Shown here: one piece after another, positions 1-6,852 of the stretch
Layout: each line of letters opens with the position of its first letter
Position numbering within the stretch: the first letter of the stretch is position 1
Made by a program: the position numbers and the translations under genes
Source: Lentisphaeraceae bacterium
GTDB taxonomy: Bacteria > Verrucomicrobiota > Kiritimatiellia > RFP12 > DVOR01
NCBI GenBank assembly: GCA_004555175.1
Contig: SFJE01000048.1
Span: 1 to 10,198 of the forward strand
DNA: 10,198 nucleotides
Reading direction: 5' to 3'
The notes under the pieces: generated by a model
Databases searched by the model: none
The model's input: only the letters and a program-made list of their open reading frames with translations
What the model was told of the DNA's origin: nothing

Positions 1-43
1 CACTTCCGCGCTGGGTTAACTCGCTTCCCGAGCGACTTGAATG

Positions 44-128
44 AATAAGGCCCCGCCTTGTTGCCAATAAGACGGGGCCTTATTGCGAATAAGACGGGGT
101 CTTATTATCAATAAGACGGGGTCTTATT
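44..128. repeat. Array of four 19-bp palindromes with exact 22-bp period
   Basis: Four palindromic units lie at 44-62, 66-84, 88-106 and 110-128, separated by 3-base spacers (GCC, GCG, ATC). Units 3 and 4 are identical, AATAAGACGGGGTCTTATT, with 8-bp arms around GGG. Unit 2 differs by one base (GCCTTATT right arm). Unit 1 has CCC in the centre and the arm pair AATAAGGC/GCCTTGTT, with one imperfect pair. The 22-bp period is close to two helical turns, so a protein bound at each unit would sit on nearly the same face of the DNA. As RNA, the array would form four successive small hairpins. Function is unknown: an operator cluster, a tandem terminator for a gene to the left, or a selfish repeat are all possible. 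A short open frame ends with TAA at 46-48, inside unit 1, so the array may follow a gene that lies outside the window. Confidence 0.85.
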
Positions 129-251
129 AGTTGCACTCCGCCGAGCGGTTAGTTCTCTCCGCGCCGCGTGATAATCCGCGCCGCCGTTCCTTTCCTTCAA
201 CGTAAGCGAAGCGAAGGCGCTATGCCAACACGGTAAGGCCGAGGCGCGCTA
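129..251. other. Intergenic stretch, no gene recognised
   Basis: I see no coding region, RNA gene or convincing promoter between the palindrome array and the dispersed element. It contains the short motif AAGCGAAGCGAAGG at 204-217, a close match to AAGCGAAGCGAGG at 9382-9394 beside the second copy of the dispersed element. This may be an outlying part of the same repeat family. Confidence 0.5.
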
Positions 252-359
252 GGCCGGATCATCCGGAGATCCCGGAGATTCCGGACCATCCGGAGATTCC
301 GGAGATTCCGGAGGCGGCCCACCAATGGGGGCAGGGGGCACGGCCCCCCACGCGACCGC
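252..359. repeat. Dispersed intergenic element, long copy
   Basis: This segment matches 9294-9374 almost base for base, apart from extra internal units. Shared landmarks in order are GGCCGGATCAT, the 9-bp repeat block, CCGGAGGCGGCCC, CCAATGGGGG, a second G-run, GGCCCCCC, and CGCGACCGC at the right end. The G-run and C-run near 326-349 can form a GGGGGC/GCCCCC hairpin. No reading frame spans it convincingly. Two copies in about 10 kb, both intergenic, suggest a genome-wide noncoding repeat such as a REP- or MITE-like element. No terminal inverted repeats or target duplications were seen. Confidence 0.75.
254..316. repeat. 9-bp minisatellite, seven units
   Basis: Seven consecutive 9-bp units in perfect register begin at 254, 263, 272, 281, 290, 299 and 308. 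Consensus is CCGGAGATT, with variants CCGGATCAT, CCGGAGATC, CCGGACCAT and CCGGAGGCG. Most junctions recreate the palindrome TCCGGA. The second copy of the element has only three units (9296-9322), so the block has probably expanded or contracted by replication slippage or unequal recombination. Confidence 0.85.
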
Positions 360-594
360 CCTTCGCCCGAAGCAGAATTATTAAGCCCGGGGGTTAATGA
401 TCCTGCTCGCCCCGGGCGGAGGTTCTCGCCCAGGGGACGGGACGTTGCACTAGGTCAAGGCGTGAAGTGACCAACGGTTCGCAACTCGCCCGGGGGTTGG
501 ACAGGGCGCGGATCACGCTAAAGGGGCGGGCGGATCGACACGAACCGCCACGCCGCCCGTTAAACACCTTTTTTGCTCAAACGCGAAAAAAGGC
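360..594. other. Intergenic stretch, hairpins only
   Basis: No gene is supported here. The stretch has small GC-rich inverted repeats, for example CTTC/GAAG at 361-372, CGCCCCGGGCG near 409-419, and CGGGCGG at 527-533 facing CCGCCCG at 553-559. The motif GCCCGGGGGTT occurs twice, near 385 and 488. At 567-593, CCTTTTTT and AAAAAAGG form an 8-bp inverted repeat. Its A-run (586-591) ends just before the -35 box of the tRNA promoter and could act as an UP-like element. Confidence 0.5.
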
Positions 595-624
595 TTGACT
601 TTGGCAAAGCGTCTCCTCTATAAT
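595..624 (+). promoter_or_regulatory. Sigma70-type promoter of the tRNA operon
   Basis: The -35 box TTGACT (595-600) and the perfect -10 box TATAAT (619-624) are separated by 18 bases. A GC-rich discriminator (CGCGGCG) follows, typical of stable-RNA promoters under growth-rate or stringent control. Transcription would start near 631, about 12 bases before the first tRNA. An A-run at 586-591 lies immediately upstream. Confidence 0.85.
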
Positions 625-642
625 ACGCGGCGTTTTCCGATT

Positions 643-718
643 GGCGGGTTAGCTCAGTTGGTAGAGCAGCGGAATCATAATCCGCGTGTCGGGGGATCGT
701 GACCCTCACCCGCCACCA
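643..718 (+). tRNA. tRNA-Met (anticodon CAT), unusual T-loop
   Basis: A full cloverleaf is visible. The acceptor stem is GGCGGGT (643-649) with ACCCGCC (708-714), the discriminator is A715, and CCA is encoded at 716-718. The D-arm has GCTC/GAGC with GG in its loop. The anticodon stem is GCGGA/TCCGC with loop ATCATAA, giving anticodon CAT at 676-678. The T-stem is GGGGG/CCCTC with one G-U pair. It lacks initiator traits: position 1 pairs with 72, and the anticodon stem has no run of three G-C pairs. It is therefore the elongator Met tRNA or, less likely, a lysidine-modified Ile2 tRNA. The T-loop reads ATCGTGA instead of the usual TTCGANN, so T54 and A58 are replaced by A54 and U58. Confidence 0.93.
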
Positions 719-739
719 ACTCCGGAAAGCCCACTTTCT

Positions 740-814
740 TCCAAAGTGGCGCAGTGGTAGCGCAGGTGACTGTTAATCACTTGGTCGCAGGTTCGAATCC
801 TGCCTTTGGAGCCA
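740..814 (+). tRNA. tRNA-Asn (anticodon GTT)
   Basis: The acceptor stem is TCCAAAG (740-746) with CTTTGGA (804-810), the discriminator is G811, and CCA is encoded at 812-814. The anticodon loop CTGTTAA gives GTT at 772-774, and the T-loop TTCGAAT is canonical. It lies 21 bases after tRNA-Met with no promoter between them. The two are probably cut from one transcript that starts near 631 and ends at the terminator at 821-853. Confidence 0.96.
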
Positions 815-820
815 GCTTCA

Positions 821-853
821 AGTCCGTCGAGGTCCCCCTCGGCGGACTTTTTT
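821..853 (+). terminator. Intrinsic terminator of the tRNA operon
   Basis: A 12-bp stem, AGTCCGTCGAGG (821-832) with CCTCGGCGGACT (837-848) and one G-U pair, closes a TCCC loop and runs into six T residues (848-853). It begins seven bases after the CCA end of tRNA-Asn and should separate the tRNA operon from dnaE. Confidence 0.93.
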
Positions 854-906
854 ATCGGTAGCGGACAGCCGACAGCTCTCGCCGCGAAGCGGCACCGTGC
901 CCCTTT

Positions 907-927
907 TGTTATACTGCGCGCGTTATG
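907..927 (+). promoter_or_regulatory. Extended -10 promoter abutting the dnaE ATG
   Basis: TGT at 907-909 followed by TATACT at 910-915 forms an extended -10 element, and only nine bases separate it from the ATG at 925. Transcription would start at about 922-925, leaving an mRNA with no more than a few leader bases. No SD-like sequence precedes the ATG, and no good -35 box is seen near 887-892. A leaderless dnaE transcript is the simplest reading. Confidence 0.65.
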
Positions 928-3900
928 AGTGAAGAAGCGAACGCGGCGGGCGCGTCGGAGCCCGAGTTGGTGCCCTTTGTCCATCTGCATGTGCATACGG
1001 GCTACTCCCTGCTTGACGGAGCGTGCCAGGTGCCGGCATTGGTCAAGCGCGCGAAGGCGTTGAAGATGCGGGCGTGCGCGATTACCGACCACGGGAACTT
1101 GTACGGGCTCAAGGCCTTTTACGACACGTGCCGCAAGGAAGGGATCAAGCCGATTCTGGGGTGCGAAGCGTATGTGGCGAAGTTGGGGCACTTGGATCGC
1201 ACGGTGCGTAGCGGGAACCATCTCATTCTGCTGGCGAAGAATCTGACGGGCTACCATAACTTGTTGCGACTGATTTCGATTGCGCATATCGAGGGCTTCT
1301 ACGGTCGCGCGCGCATTGACAAGGCGTTGCTCGAGCGCTATCACGAGGGGCTGATTTGCTCTTCGGCGTGTATTGCGGGGATTGTGCCGCAGTTGATTGA
1401 CGAGGGGCGCATTGCGGAGGCCGAGGCGGAGATTGCGTGGTTCAAGGGGCTCTTTGGGGAGGACTACTACCTGGAGATGATGCTGCACAAGTCGGAGGTG
1501 CACGGCTTTGGGGAGGAGGAGCGCGCGGAGCTCTATCAGCGGCAGAAGCGGGTGAACGCCACGCTGCTGGAACTGGGGCGCAAGCATGGGGTAAAGGTGA
1601 TTGCCACCAACGATGTGCACTTCCTGCTCAAGGAGGATGGCGAGGCGCACGATGTGCTGCTGTGCGTGAGCACGGGAAAGAAGTTGGACGACGAGAAGCG
1701 CTTGCGCTACACCCAGCAGGAGTGGTTCAAGAGCTACGAGGAGATGTGCGCCACCCTGCCCGACAACCTCGAGCAGCTGCACAACACCGTCGAGATTGCC
1801 GACAAGGTCGAGGAGTTCCAGCTGAACTCCGACCCGATTATGCCCAAGTTCCCGATTCCCGAGAGCTTCGGCACCGAGGCCGCCTACGCCCAACAGTTCC
1901 CCGAAGCCGCCCTGCGCGAGGAGTTCACCCGGTATGACAAGTTCGACGGCTACGACAAGGTCCTGCGTATCAAGCTCGAGAGCGACTACCTGGCGCACCT
2001 GACCTGGGAGCGCGCAGCCAAGCGTTGGCCCGGCGAGGCGATGACCGCGGAGATCAAAGAGCGCATCGACTTCGAGCTCAACACCATCAAGCAGATGGGT
2101 TTCCCGGGCTACTTCCTGATTGTGCAGGACTACATCTCGGCCGCGCGCGAGATTGGCGTCATCGTCGGCCCCGGGCGTGGCAGTGCGGCCGGAAGTGCCG
2201 TGGCTTATGCCCTGGGGATTACCGACGTGGACCCCACGAAATATGACCTCCTCTTCGAGCGCTTCTTGAACCCCGACCGTATCTCGATGCCCGATATTGA
2301 CGTGGACTTCGATGACAACGGCCGCGGCCGCGTCTTGGAATGGGTGACGCAGAAGTATGGCACCGACCACGTCGGCCACATCGCCACCTTCGGCATTATG
2401 GCCCCCAAGAGCGCCATCAAGGATGTCAGCCGCGTGCTCGATTACCCGCTCAACGAGGCCAACGCCCTGGCCGCGTTGGTGCCCGACACGCCCAAGATCA
2501 CCTTCGCCAAGGCCCTGAAGGAGAACCCGAAGCTAGCCGAAGTGCTCGATGGCGACGACCCGATGAAGCGGCGCATCCTCGAGCTGGCGATGCGGCTGGA
2601 GGGCACCACGCGCAACATCGGCGTGCACGCCTGCGGCATCATCATCAGTCGCGACCCGCTCATGGAGACCATCCCCATCGTGCCGACGGCCGGCGAGAGC
2701 CTGATGACCACGCAGTATGATGGCCACTTCGTCGAGCCCATCGGCCTTCTGAAGATGGACTTCCTGGGGTTGAAGACCCTCTCGGTGCTCAAGGCGTGCC
2801 TGGAATCCATCCAGGAATCGCACGGCGAGCGCATCGAGATGAGCCAGATTCCGCTCGATGACAAAGAGACCTTCGAGCTCTTTTCGCGTGGCGAGACCGA
2901 CGGCCTCTTCCAGTTTGAATCGGATGGCATGAAGGCCCACCTGCGCGCCCTGCGGCCAAACCGCTTCGAGGACCTGGTGGCTATGAACGCCCTCTACCGC
3001 CCCGGGCCGATGGCCTACATCCCCTCCTTCATCAAGCGTAAACACGGCGAGGAGAAGATCACCTACGACCACCCGCTGATGGAGAAGTACCTCAAGGAGA
3101 CCTACGGCATCACCGTCTACCAGGAACAGGTGATGCTCCTCTCGCGCCTGCTCGGCGGCTTCACGCGCGGCGAATCGGACTCTCTGCGCAAGGCCATGGG
3201 CAAGAAGCAGATCGAGACGATGGAGAAGCTCTACGTCAAGTTCCTCGATGGCTGCAAGAAGAACCCCGAGTTTATGAAGCACTGCGCCGACGAGGCCGCC
3301 GCCACCAAACTCGCCGAGAAGATTTGGGGCGACTGGCGCGCCTTCGCCTCCTACGCCTTCAACAAGTCCCACTCGGTCTGCTACGCCTATGTGGCCTACC
3401 AGACCGGCTACCTCAAGGCGCACTACCCCGCCGACTTCATGTGCGCGCAAATCTCCTCGGAAATCGGCAACTTCGATAAGATGCCGGCCCTCGTTTCGGC
3501 CGCCGCGGATATGGGGCTCAAGGTGCTCGCGCCCAGCGTCAACGCCTCGCGCTGCCACTTCTCGCCCGAGGGCAAGGACGCCATCCGCTTTGGTCTGGGC
3601 GCCATCCGCAATGTCGGGACCGCCGCCGGCGACCAAATCGTGGCCGAACGCCAAAAGAACGGTCCCTACAAGAGCTTTGTGGACTTCTGCAAGCGCCTCT
3701 GCAACGCCCAAGCCAAGGCCGCCAACGAGAACCGTCTGCTGGTGACCAAGCGCGCGATTGAAGCGCTCATCCGCTCGGGGGCCATGGCCTGCTTCACCGA
3801 AGCCACCCAAGGGCAGATGCTCGCGGGCATCGACTTCGCCCTCTCGCGCGTGGCGCAGGCCGACCGCGACTCCGCCTCCGGCCAAGGCTCGCTCTTCGAC

Positions 3901-4674
3901 CTTATGGCCGCCGACTCCGCTCCCGAGATGGACACCCTCCCCGCCGCGCCCGACCTCTCGGAGAAGGACCGCCTGCAGGGCGAGCGCGAGCTCCTGGGCG
4001 TCTACCTCTCCGGCCACCCGGTCGACCGCTATCGCACCCTGGTGCGCTCCTTCCGCACCGTCACTGCCGAGCGCTTCCCCGCCTGCCGCGACCGCGACTG
4101 CGTCCGTGTGGCCGGCATCCTCACCGCCGTGCGCAAGGCCATCTCCAAGAAGACCAAGAAGCCCTGGGCCGAACTCACCCTCGAAGACGGCACCGGCACC
4201 GTCAAAATCCTCGCCTTCAACGATACCTACGAGAAGAACCAGGCCCTCTTTGAGGTCGACGCCCCAGTGCTCATCTGCGGCGAAGTGAAGTGCGAAGAGG
4301 GCCGCGAGCCCGTCATCTTCGGGAGCGAAGCCTACGCCCTACCCGACGCGCCAGGCGTCTTCGCCAAGAACCTGCGCATCCACTGCCGCGTCGACAACGA
4401 TGTCCCCTCCTCCCAGAAGATGGAGAAGTTGCGCGCCATCCTCTCCGACCACCCCGGCGGCTACCCCATCTCCCTGACGCTCGACCTCCCCGGCAACCGC
4501 TCGGCCACCATCGAGCCCGACGCCTCCTGGTCCATCAACCCCACCGCCGAGTGCATCGCCGCGCTCGAAGCCCTCTGGGGCCACAACGCCATCACCTACA
4601 CCCTGCGCAACCACGACATCTTTGGCGACCCCAAGCGTAACCGCCGCGCCCGTTACGTTCCCCACAACGCCTAA
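925..4674 (+). CDS. dnaE: DNA polymerase III subunit alpha (DnaE)
   Basis: This is the catalytic subunit of the replicative polymerase; it extends DNA 5' to 3' at the fork together with the beta clamp. The 1249 residues are in the usual range for DnaE1. The PHP domain (about 18-285) keeps the metal-site pattern HLHVH (20-24), TDHGN (54-58), H99, H188 and ND-V-H (229-232). The palm has the catalytic aspartates in PDIDVDF (D457, D459) and KMDFLGL (D612). GPGRGS (415-420) and the fingers motif around YRPGPMAYIPSF (691-702) are typical of the family. QGSLFD (987-992) fits the beta-clamp-binding consensus, and an OB fold covers about 1059-1138. The ATG at 925 is chosen because the homology starts soon after it and a -10 box lies just upstream. 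There is no SD. Codon preference changes near codon 275. A 15-bp gap separates it from the next gene, so the two are probably cotranscribed. Confidence 0.97.
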   Translation: MSEEANAAGASEPELVPFVHLHVHTGYSLLDGACQVPALVKRAKALKMRACAITDHGNLYGLKAFYDTCRKEGIKPILGCEAYVAKLGHLDRTVRSGNHLILLAKNLTGYHNLLRLISIAHIEGFYGRARIDKALLERYHEGLICSSACIAGIVPQLIDEGRIAEAEAEIAWFKGLFGEDYYLEMMLHKSEVHGFGEEERAELYQRQKRVNATLLELGRKHGVKVIATNDVHFLLKEDGEAHDVLLCVSTGKKLDDEKRLRYTQQEWFKSYEEMCATLPDNLEQLHNTVEIADKVEEFQLNSDPIMPKFPIPESFGTEAAYAQQFPEAALREEFTRYDKFDGYDKVLRIKLESDYLAHLTWERAAKRWPGEAMTAEIKERIDFELNTIKQMGFPGYFLIVQDYISAAREIGVIVGPGRGSAAGSAVAYALGITDVDPTKYDLLFERFLNPDRISMPDIDVDFDDNGRGRVLEWVTQKYGTDHVGHIATFGIMAPKSAIKDVSRVLDYPLNEANALAALVPDTPKITFAKALKENPKLAEVLDGDDPMKRRILELAMRLEGTTRNIGVHACGIIISRDPLMETIPIVPTAGESLMTTQYDGHFVEPIGLLKMDFLGLKTLSVLKACLESIQESHGERIEMSQIPLDDKETFELFSRGETDGLFQFESDGMKAHLRALRPNRFEDLVAMNALYRPGPMAYIPSFIKRKHGEEKITYDHPLMEKYLKETYGITVYQEQVMLLSRLLGGFTRGESDSLRKAMGKKQIETMEKLYVKFLDGCKKNPEFMKHCADEAAATKLAEKIWGDWRAFASYAFNKSHSVCYAYVAYQTGYLKAHYPADFMCAQISSEIGNFDKMPALVSAAADMGLKVLAPSVNASRCHFSPEGKDAIRFGLGAIRNVGTAAGDQIVAERQKNGPYKSFVDFCKRLCNAQAKAANENRLLVTKRAIEALIRSGAMACFTEATQGQMLAGIDFALSRVAQADRDSASGQGSLFDLMAADSAPEMDTLPAAPDLSEKDRLQGERELLGVYLSGHPVDRYRTLVRSFRTVTAERFPACRDRDCVRVAGILTAVRKAISKKTKKPWAELTLEDGTGTVKILAFNDTYEKNQALFEVDAPVLICGEVKCEEGREPVIFGSEAYALPDAPGVFAKNLRIHCRVDNDVPSSQKMEKLRAILSDHPGGYPISLTLDLPGNRSATIEPDASWSINPTAECIAALEALWGHNAITYTLRNHDIFGDPKRNRRARYVPHNA

Positions 4675-4689
4675 CCCGCCCCCACGCCT

Positions 4690-6834
4690 ATGCACCTGAC
4701 CCTCTGCTTCCTCCTGCCCCTGTGCCTCACGCTCTTCGCGGCCACGGCCAACGCCCTCCTGCGCGCCTGGTCTGGCCAGCTGCCCCTCTTCCTGCCGGTC
4801 ATTCTGCCGGCCTGCGTCCTCGGCGTGGCCGCCGCCTGGCTCGCGTGGCGCTTTCGGGAAAAACGTTTCGCCCCGGGGCCGCGTAGCCGCGCGCTGCTGG
4901 TGCTGATTGCCGCGTGCGTGGCCTGTGGCGTGCTGGGCAATCTGGAGCGCGAGGTCCACGCCTGGACGCAGCTAGGGCTAAGCGCCGTGGCCACCTACAC
5001 GCAGTGGCGCGCCTTCGTCCTAGGCCGAGCGTGGCTCTCCCTTGCGCCGGTGGCCATTGCCCTGCCGGTGCTTTGGGCAGGCGAGACGCGCGAGCGCGGC
5101 CGGCTGGCCATCTTCTGCGGCGGCTGTTGCGGGCTCATCCTGGGCACCCTCCTCCTCGGGCGCGTGCCCACTCAGCCCCTCCTCTCGGCTACGCTTGCCG
5201 GGCTGATGATCGGTGCGCCGCTCTGGCTTCTCTGCGCCTGCCGCCGACGCTTGGCGCGCCTCCTCTCGGGTCTCCTCGCCCTCTTGGCCGGCTTTGTCTG
5301 GTTCGGCAACCGCACGGTCATTGCCGAAGAGCCCCTCGGCGAGATTAACCCCTTCGCCCCCATCGCCGCGCGCGACTGCTTCTACACCGGCCGTGGCACC
5401 GAAGAGGTCCGCCTGCGCGATGGCCGCCTCCTCGTCAAGGCCGGGATGGACGTAGCCCCCCGCGCCCTCGCCCAGCTCATCCCCACCCTCCTCAAGCCGG
5501 CTCCGAACGCCCGCATCGCCCTCCGCGCTCAGGACCTCGCCGCCGCCCCGCTCCTCTCCACCTACGAAACCGGCAAGCTCGCCGGCCTCTACGATGCCCT
5601 TTGGGTGGAGCTCCCGCCCGCCTACCTCGCCGAGGAGCGCGACTACTTCGGCTCCGGCGCCCTCAAAGCCGCCCAGGATCACCTCAAGCCCGATGGCCTG
5701 CTCATCTACGCCCTCGACGCCCACGCCCTGGACGCGCGGATGCTCTTCGAGCGCCTCGCCATCCTCCAGCTCCGCTTCCCGCACCTCCAGCTCTGGTGCA
5801 CCGGTCCGAACCACTGGCAGCTCGTCGCTTCTCGCGCTCCCATCACCCTGGAGCTCGACGCCCTCTCGGCCATTGCCGACCGCCCGGAGGTGGCCCGCAG
5901 CCTCGAACTCACCCGCCTCGGCGCCCCCATTACCCTCCTCTCCAGCTGCTTGGTCGACGATGCCGCCAAGCTCCAAAGCGCCCTGGCCGAGCCCATCCCC
6001 GCCAAACTCCCGCGCAACGAGCCCGCCCACGCCCGCGCCCTCCTCTTTAACCGCGAGAATGTCCGCGAACTCTGCCGCGCCTTCGCCGACCACGTCGACG
6101 CCCAGATGCCCTGGTTCCACGTCCCCGAAGCCCTCGCCGCCGACCTCGGCCCCGTCCTCGAAGTCCTCCGCCAAGGCCGCATCGCCGCCCTGCGCGGTGA
6201 CTACGCCAAGGCCAGCGAAATCAACGGCCAGGACCCCTTCCTCCTCGCCTTGGCCGACCGCGAACTCTCCACGGCCCGCGCCTGGGAGACCCTCGCCGAG
6301 CACGACAAGGCCCTGGCCGCCTACCGCTCCGCCTTCAAGCTGGCTAAGCCCCACTGGGGCGACCTCCTCGCCGCGGCCAAGATTGCCCAATCCTCCGCCA
6401 CCCCCGAACGCGCGCGCCCCTTCTACGCCCTAGCCGACGCCCTCTTCCCCGAGCACCCGGCCTACCTCAGCCAATACGCCGACTACCTCCTGGAGAACAA
6501 GCACTACGCCGAAGCCGAGCAGGTCCTCCGCCGCGCCCTTGCGGCCGACCCCGAGGCCGCCTTCCTAGCGCAACTGCCCCTGCGCTTCTCCCTTGCCCGC
6601 GCCGTGACCCTCCAGTCCGGCCGCCGTGCTGAAGGCCTCAAGATGGCGCAAGTGACCGTCGAAGCGCTCCTCGCGCGCCACGCCAAGGAAGACGCCGAAC
6701 GCTGCGAGGCCTACGCCATCGCCTATGGTAATCTCTTGATTGAAGCCGGCTTCCTCCGCGAAGGGGTCAACCTCAAGCGCTATGTCTACGCCTACCACAC
6801 CCTCCCGCCGGACTTCACACCGCCGAAAGAGTGA
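4690..6834 (+). CDS. Membrane protein with spermidine-synthase-like region and TPRs
   Basis: The exact function is not recognised. The first 210 of 714 residues are strongly hydrophobic, with about seven membrane segments (roughly 4-24, 32-54, 68-84, 111-130, 139-157, 162-184, 190-206). Then comes a soluble part. Residues about 220-385 resemble the Rossmann region of spermidine/spermine synthases: YDALWVELPP (301-310) followed by DYFGSGALKAAQDHLKPDG (318-336) recalls the family pattern in which a strand with an acidic end precedes a helix and the K-P-G/D-G turn. I do not see the glycine-rich cofactor loop of active enzymes, so catalysis is doubtful. TPR-like helices lie around 495-626, best at 532-560 and 598-626. 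Multi-spanning spermidine-synthase-like proteins with TPRs are known in several phyla, mostly uncharacterised. Translation starts 15 bp after the dnaE stop with no SD, so reinitiation or coupling is likely. Confidence 0.75.
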   Translation: MHLTLCFLLPLCLTLFAATANALLRAWSGQLPLFLPVILPACVLGVAAAWLAWRFREKRFAPGPRSRALLVLIAACVACGVLGNLEREVHAWTQLGLSAVATYTQWRAFVLGRAWLSLAPVAIALPVLWAGETRERGRLAIFCGGCCGLILGTLLLGRVPTQPLLSATLAGLMIGAPLWLLCACRRRLARLLSGLLALLAGFVWFGNRTVIAEEPLGEINPFAPIAARDCFYTGRGTEEVRLRDGRLLVKAGMDVAPRALAQLIPTLLKPAPNARIALRAQDLAAAPLLSTYETGKLAGLYDALWVELPPAYLAEERDYFGSGALKAAQDHLKPDGLLIYALDAHALDARMLFERLAILQLRFPHLQLWCTGPNHWQLVASRAPITLELDALSAIADRPEVARSLELTRLGAPITLLSSCLVDDAAKLQSALAEPIPAKLPRNEPAHARALLFNRENVRELCRAFADHVDAQMPWFHVPEALAADLGPVLEVLRQGRIAALRGDYAKASEINGQDPFLLALADRELSTARAWETLAEHDKALAAYRSAFKLAKPHWGDLLAAAKIAQSSATPERARPFYALADALFPEHPAYLSQYADYLLENKHYAEAEQVLRRALAADPEAAFLAQLPLRFSLARAVTLQSGRRAEGLKMAQVTVEALLARHAKEDAERCEAYAIAYGNLLIEAGFLREGVNLKRYVYAYHTLPPDFTPPKE

Positions 6835-6852
6835 TTGATCATCGCCTATCGA

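Noticed and set aside
1..48. C-terminal tail of a gene entering from the left
   Set aside because: Frame 1 stays open to TAA at 46-48 and frame 3 to TGA at 40-42. With only about 15 codons neither can be shown to be coding.
44..128. Palindrome array as a CRISPR
   Set aside because: Spacers are only 3 bases long, repeats are shorter than usual CRISPR repeats, and no cas gene is present.
527..574. GC-rich stem 527-559 with downstream T-run as a terminator
   Set aside because: The loop is 19 bases and the T-run begins ten bases after the stem, too far for a good intrinsic terminator.
706..2379. 557-residue reading frame on the minus strand, antisense to dnaE and running through tRNA-Asn
   Set aside because: It is the complement of a certain gene, and its C-terminal GRIRTCD-type segment is the antisense translation of the tRNA, a well-known source of false proteins. 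High GC3 explains the lack of stops.
2533..4017. 494-residue minus-strand frame inside dnaE
   Set aside because: Shadow of the dnaE coding frame; its composition follows from GC-rich third positions and no domain is recognisable.
5020..6390. 456-residue minus-strand frame inside the membrane/TPR gene
   Set aside because: Gly/Glu/Ala-rich shadow of the real frame, with no motif or RBS.
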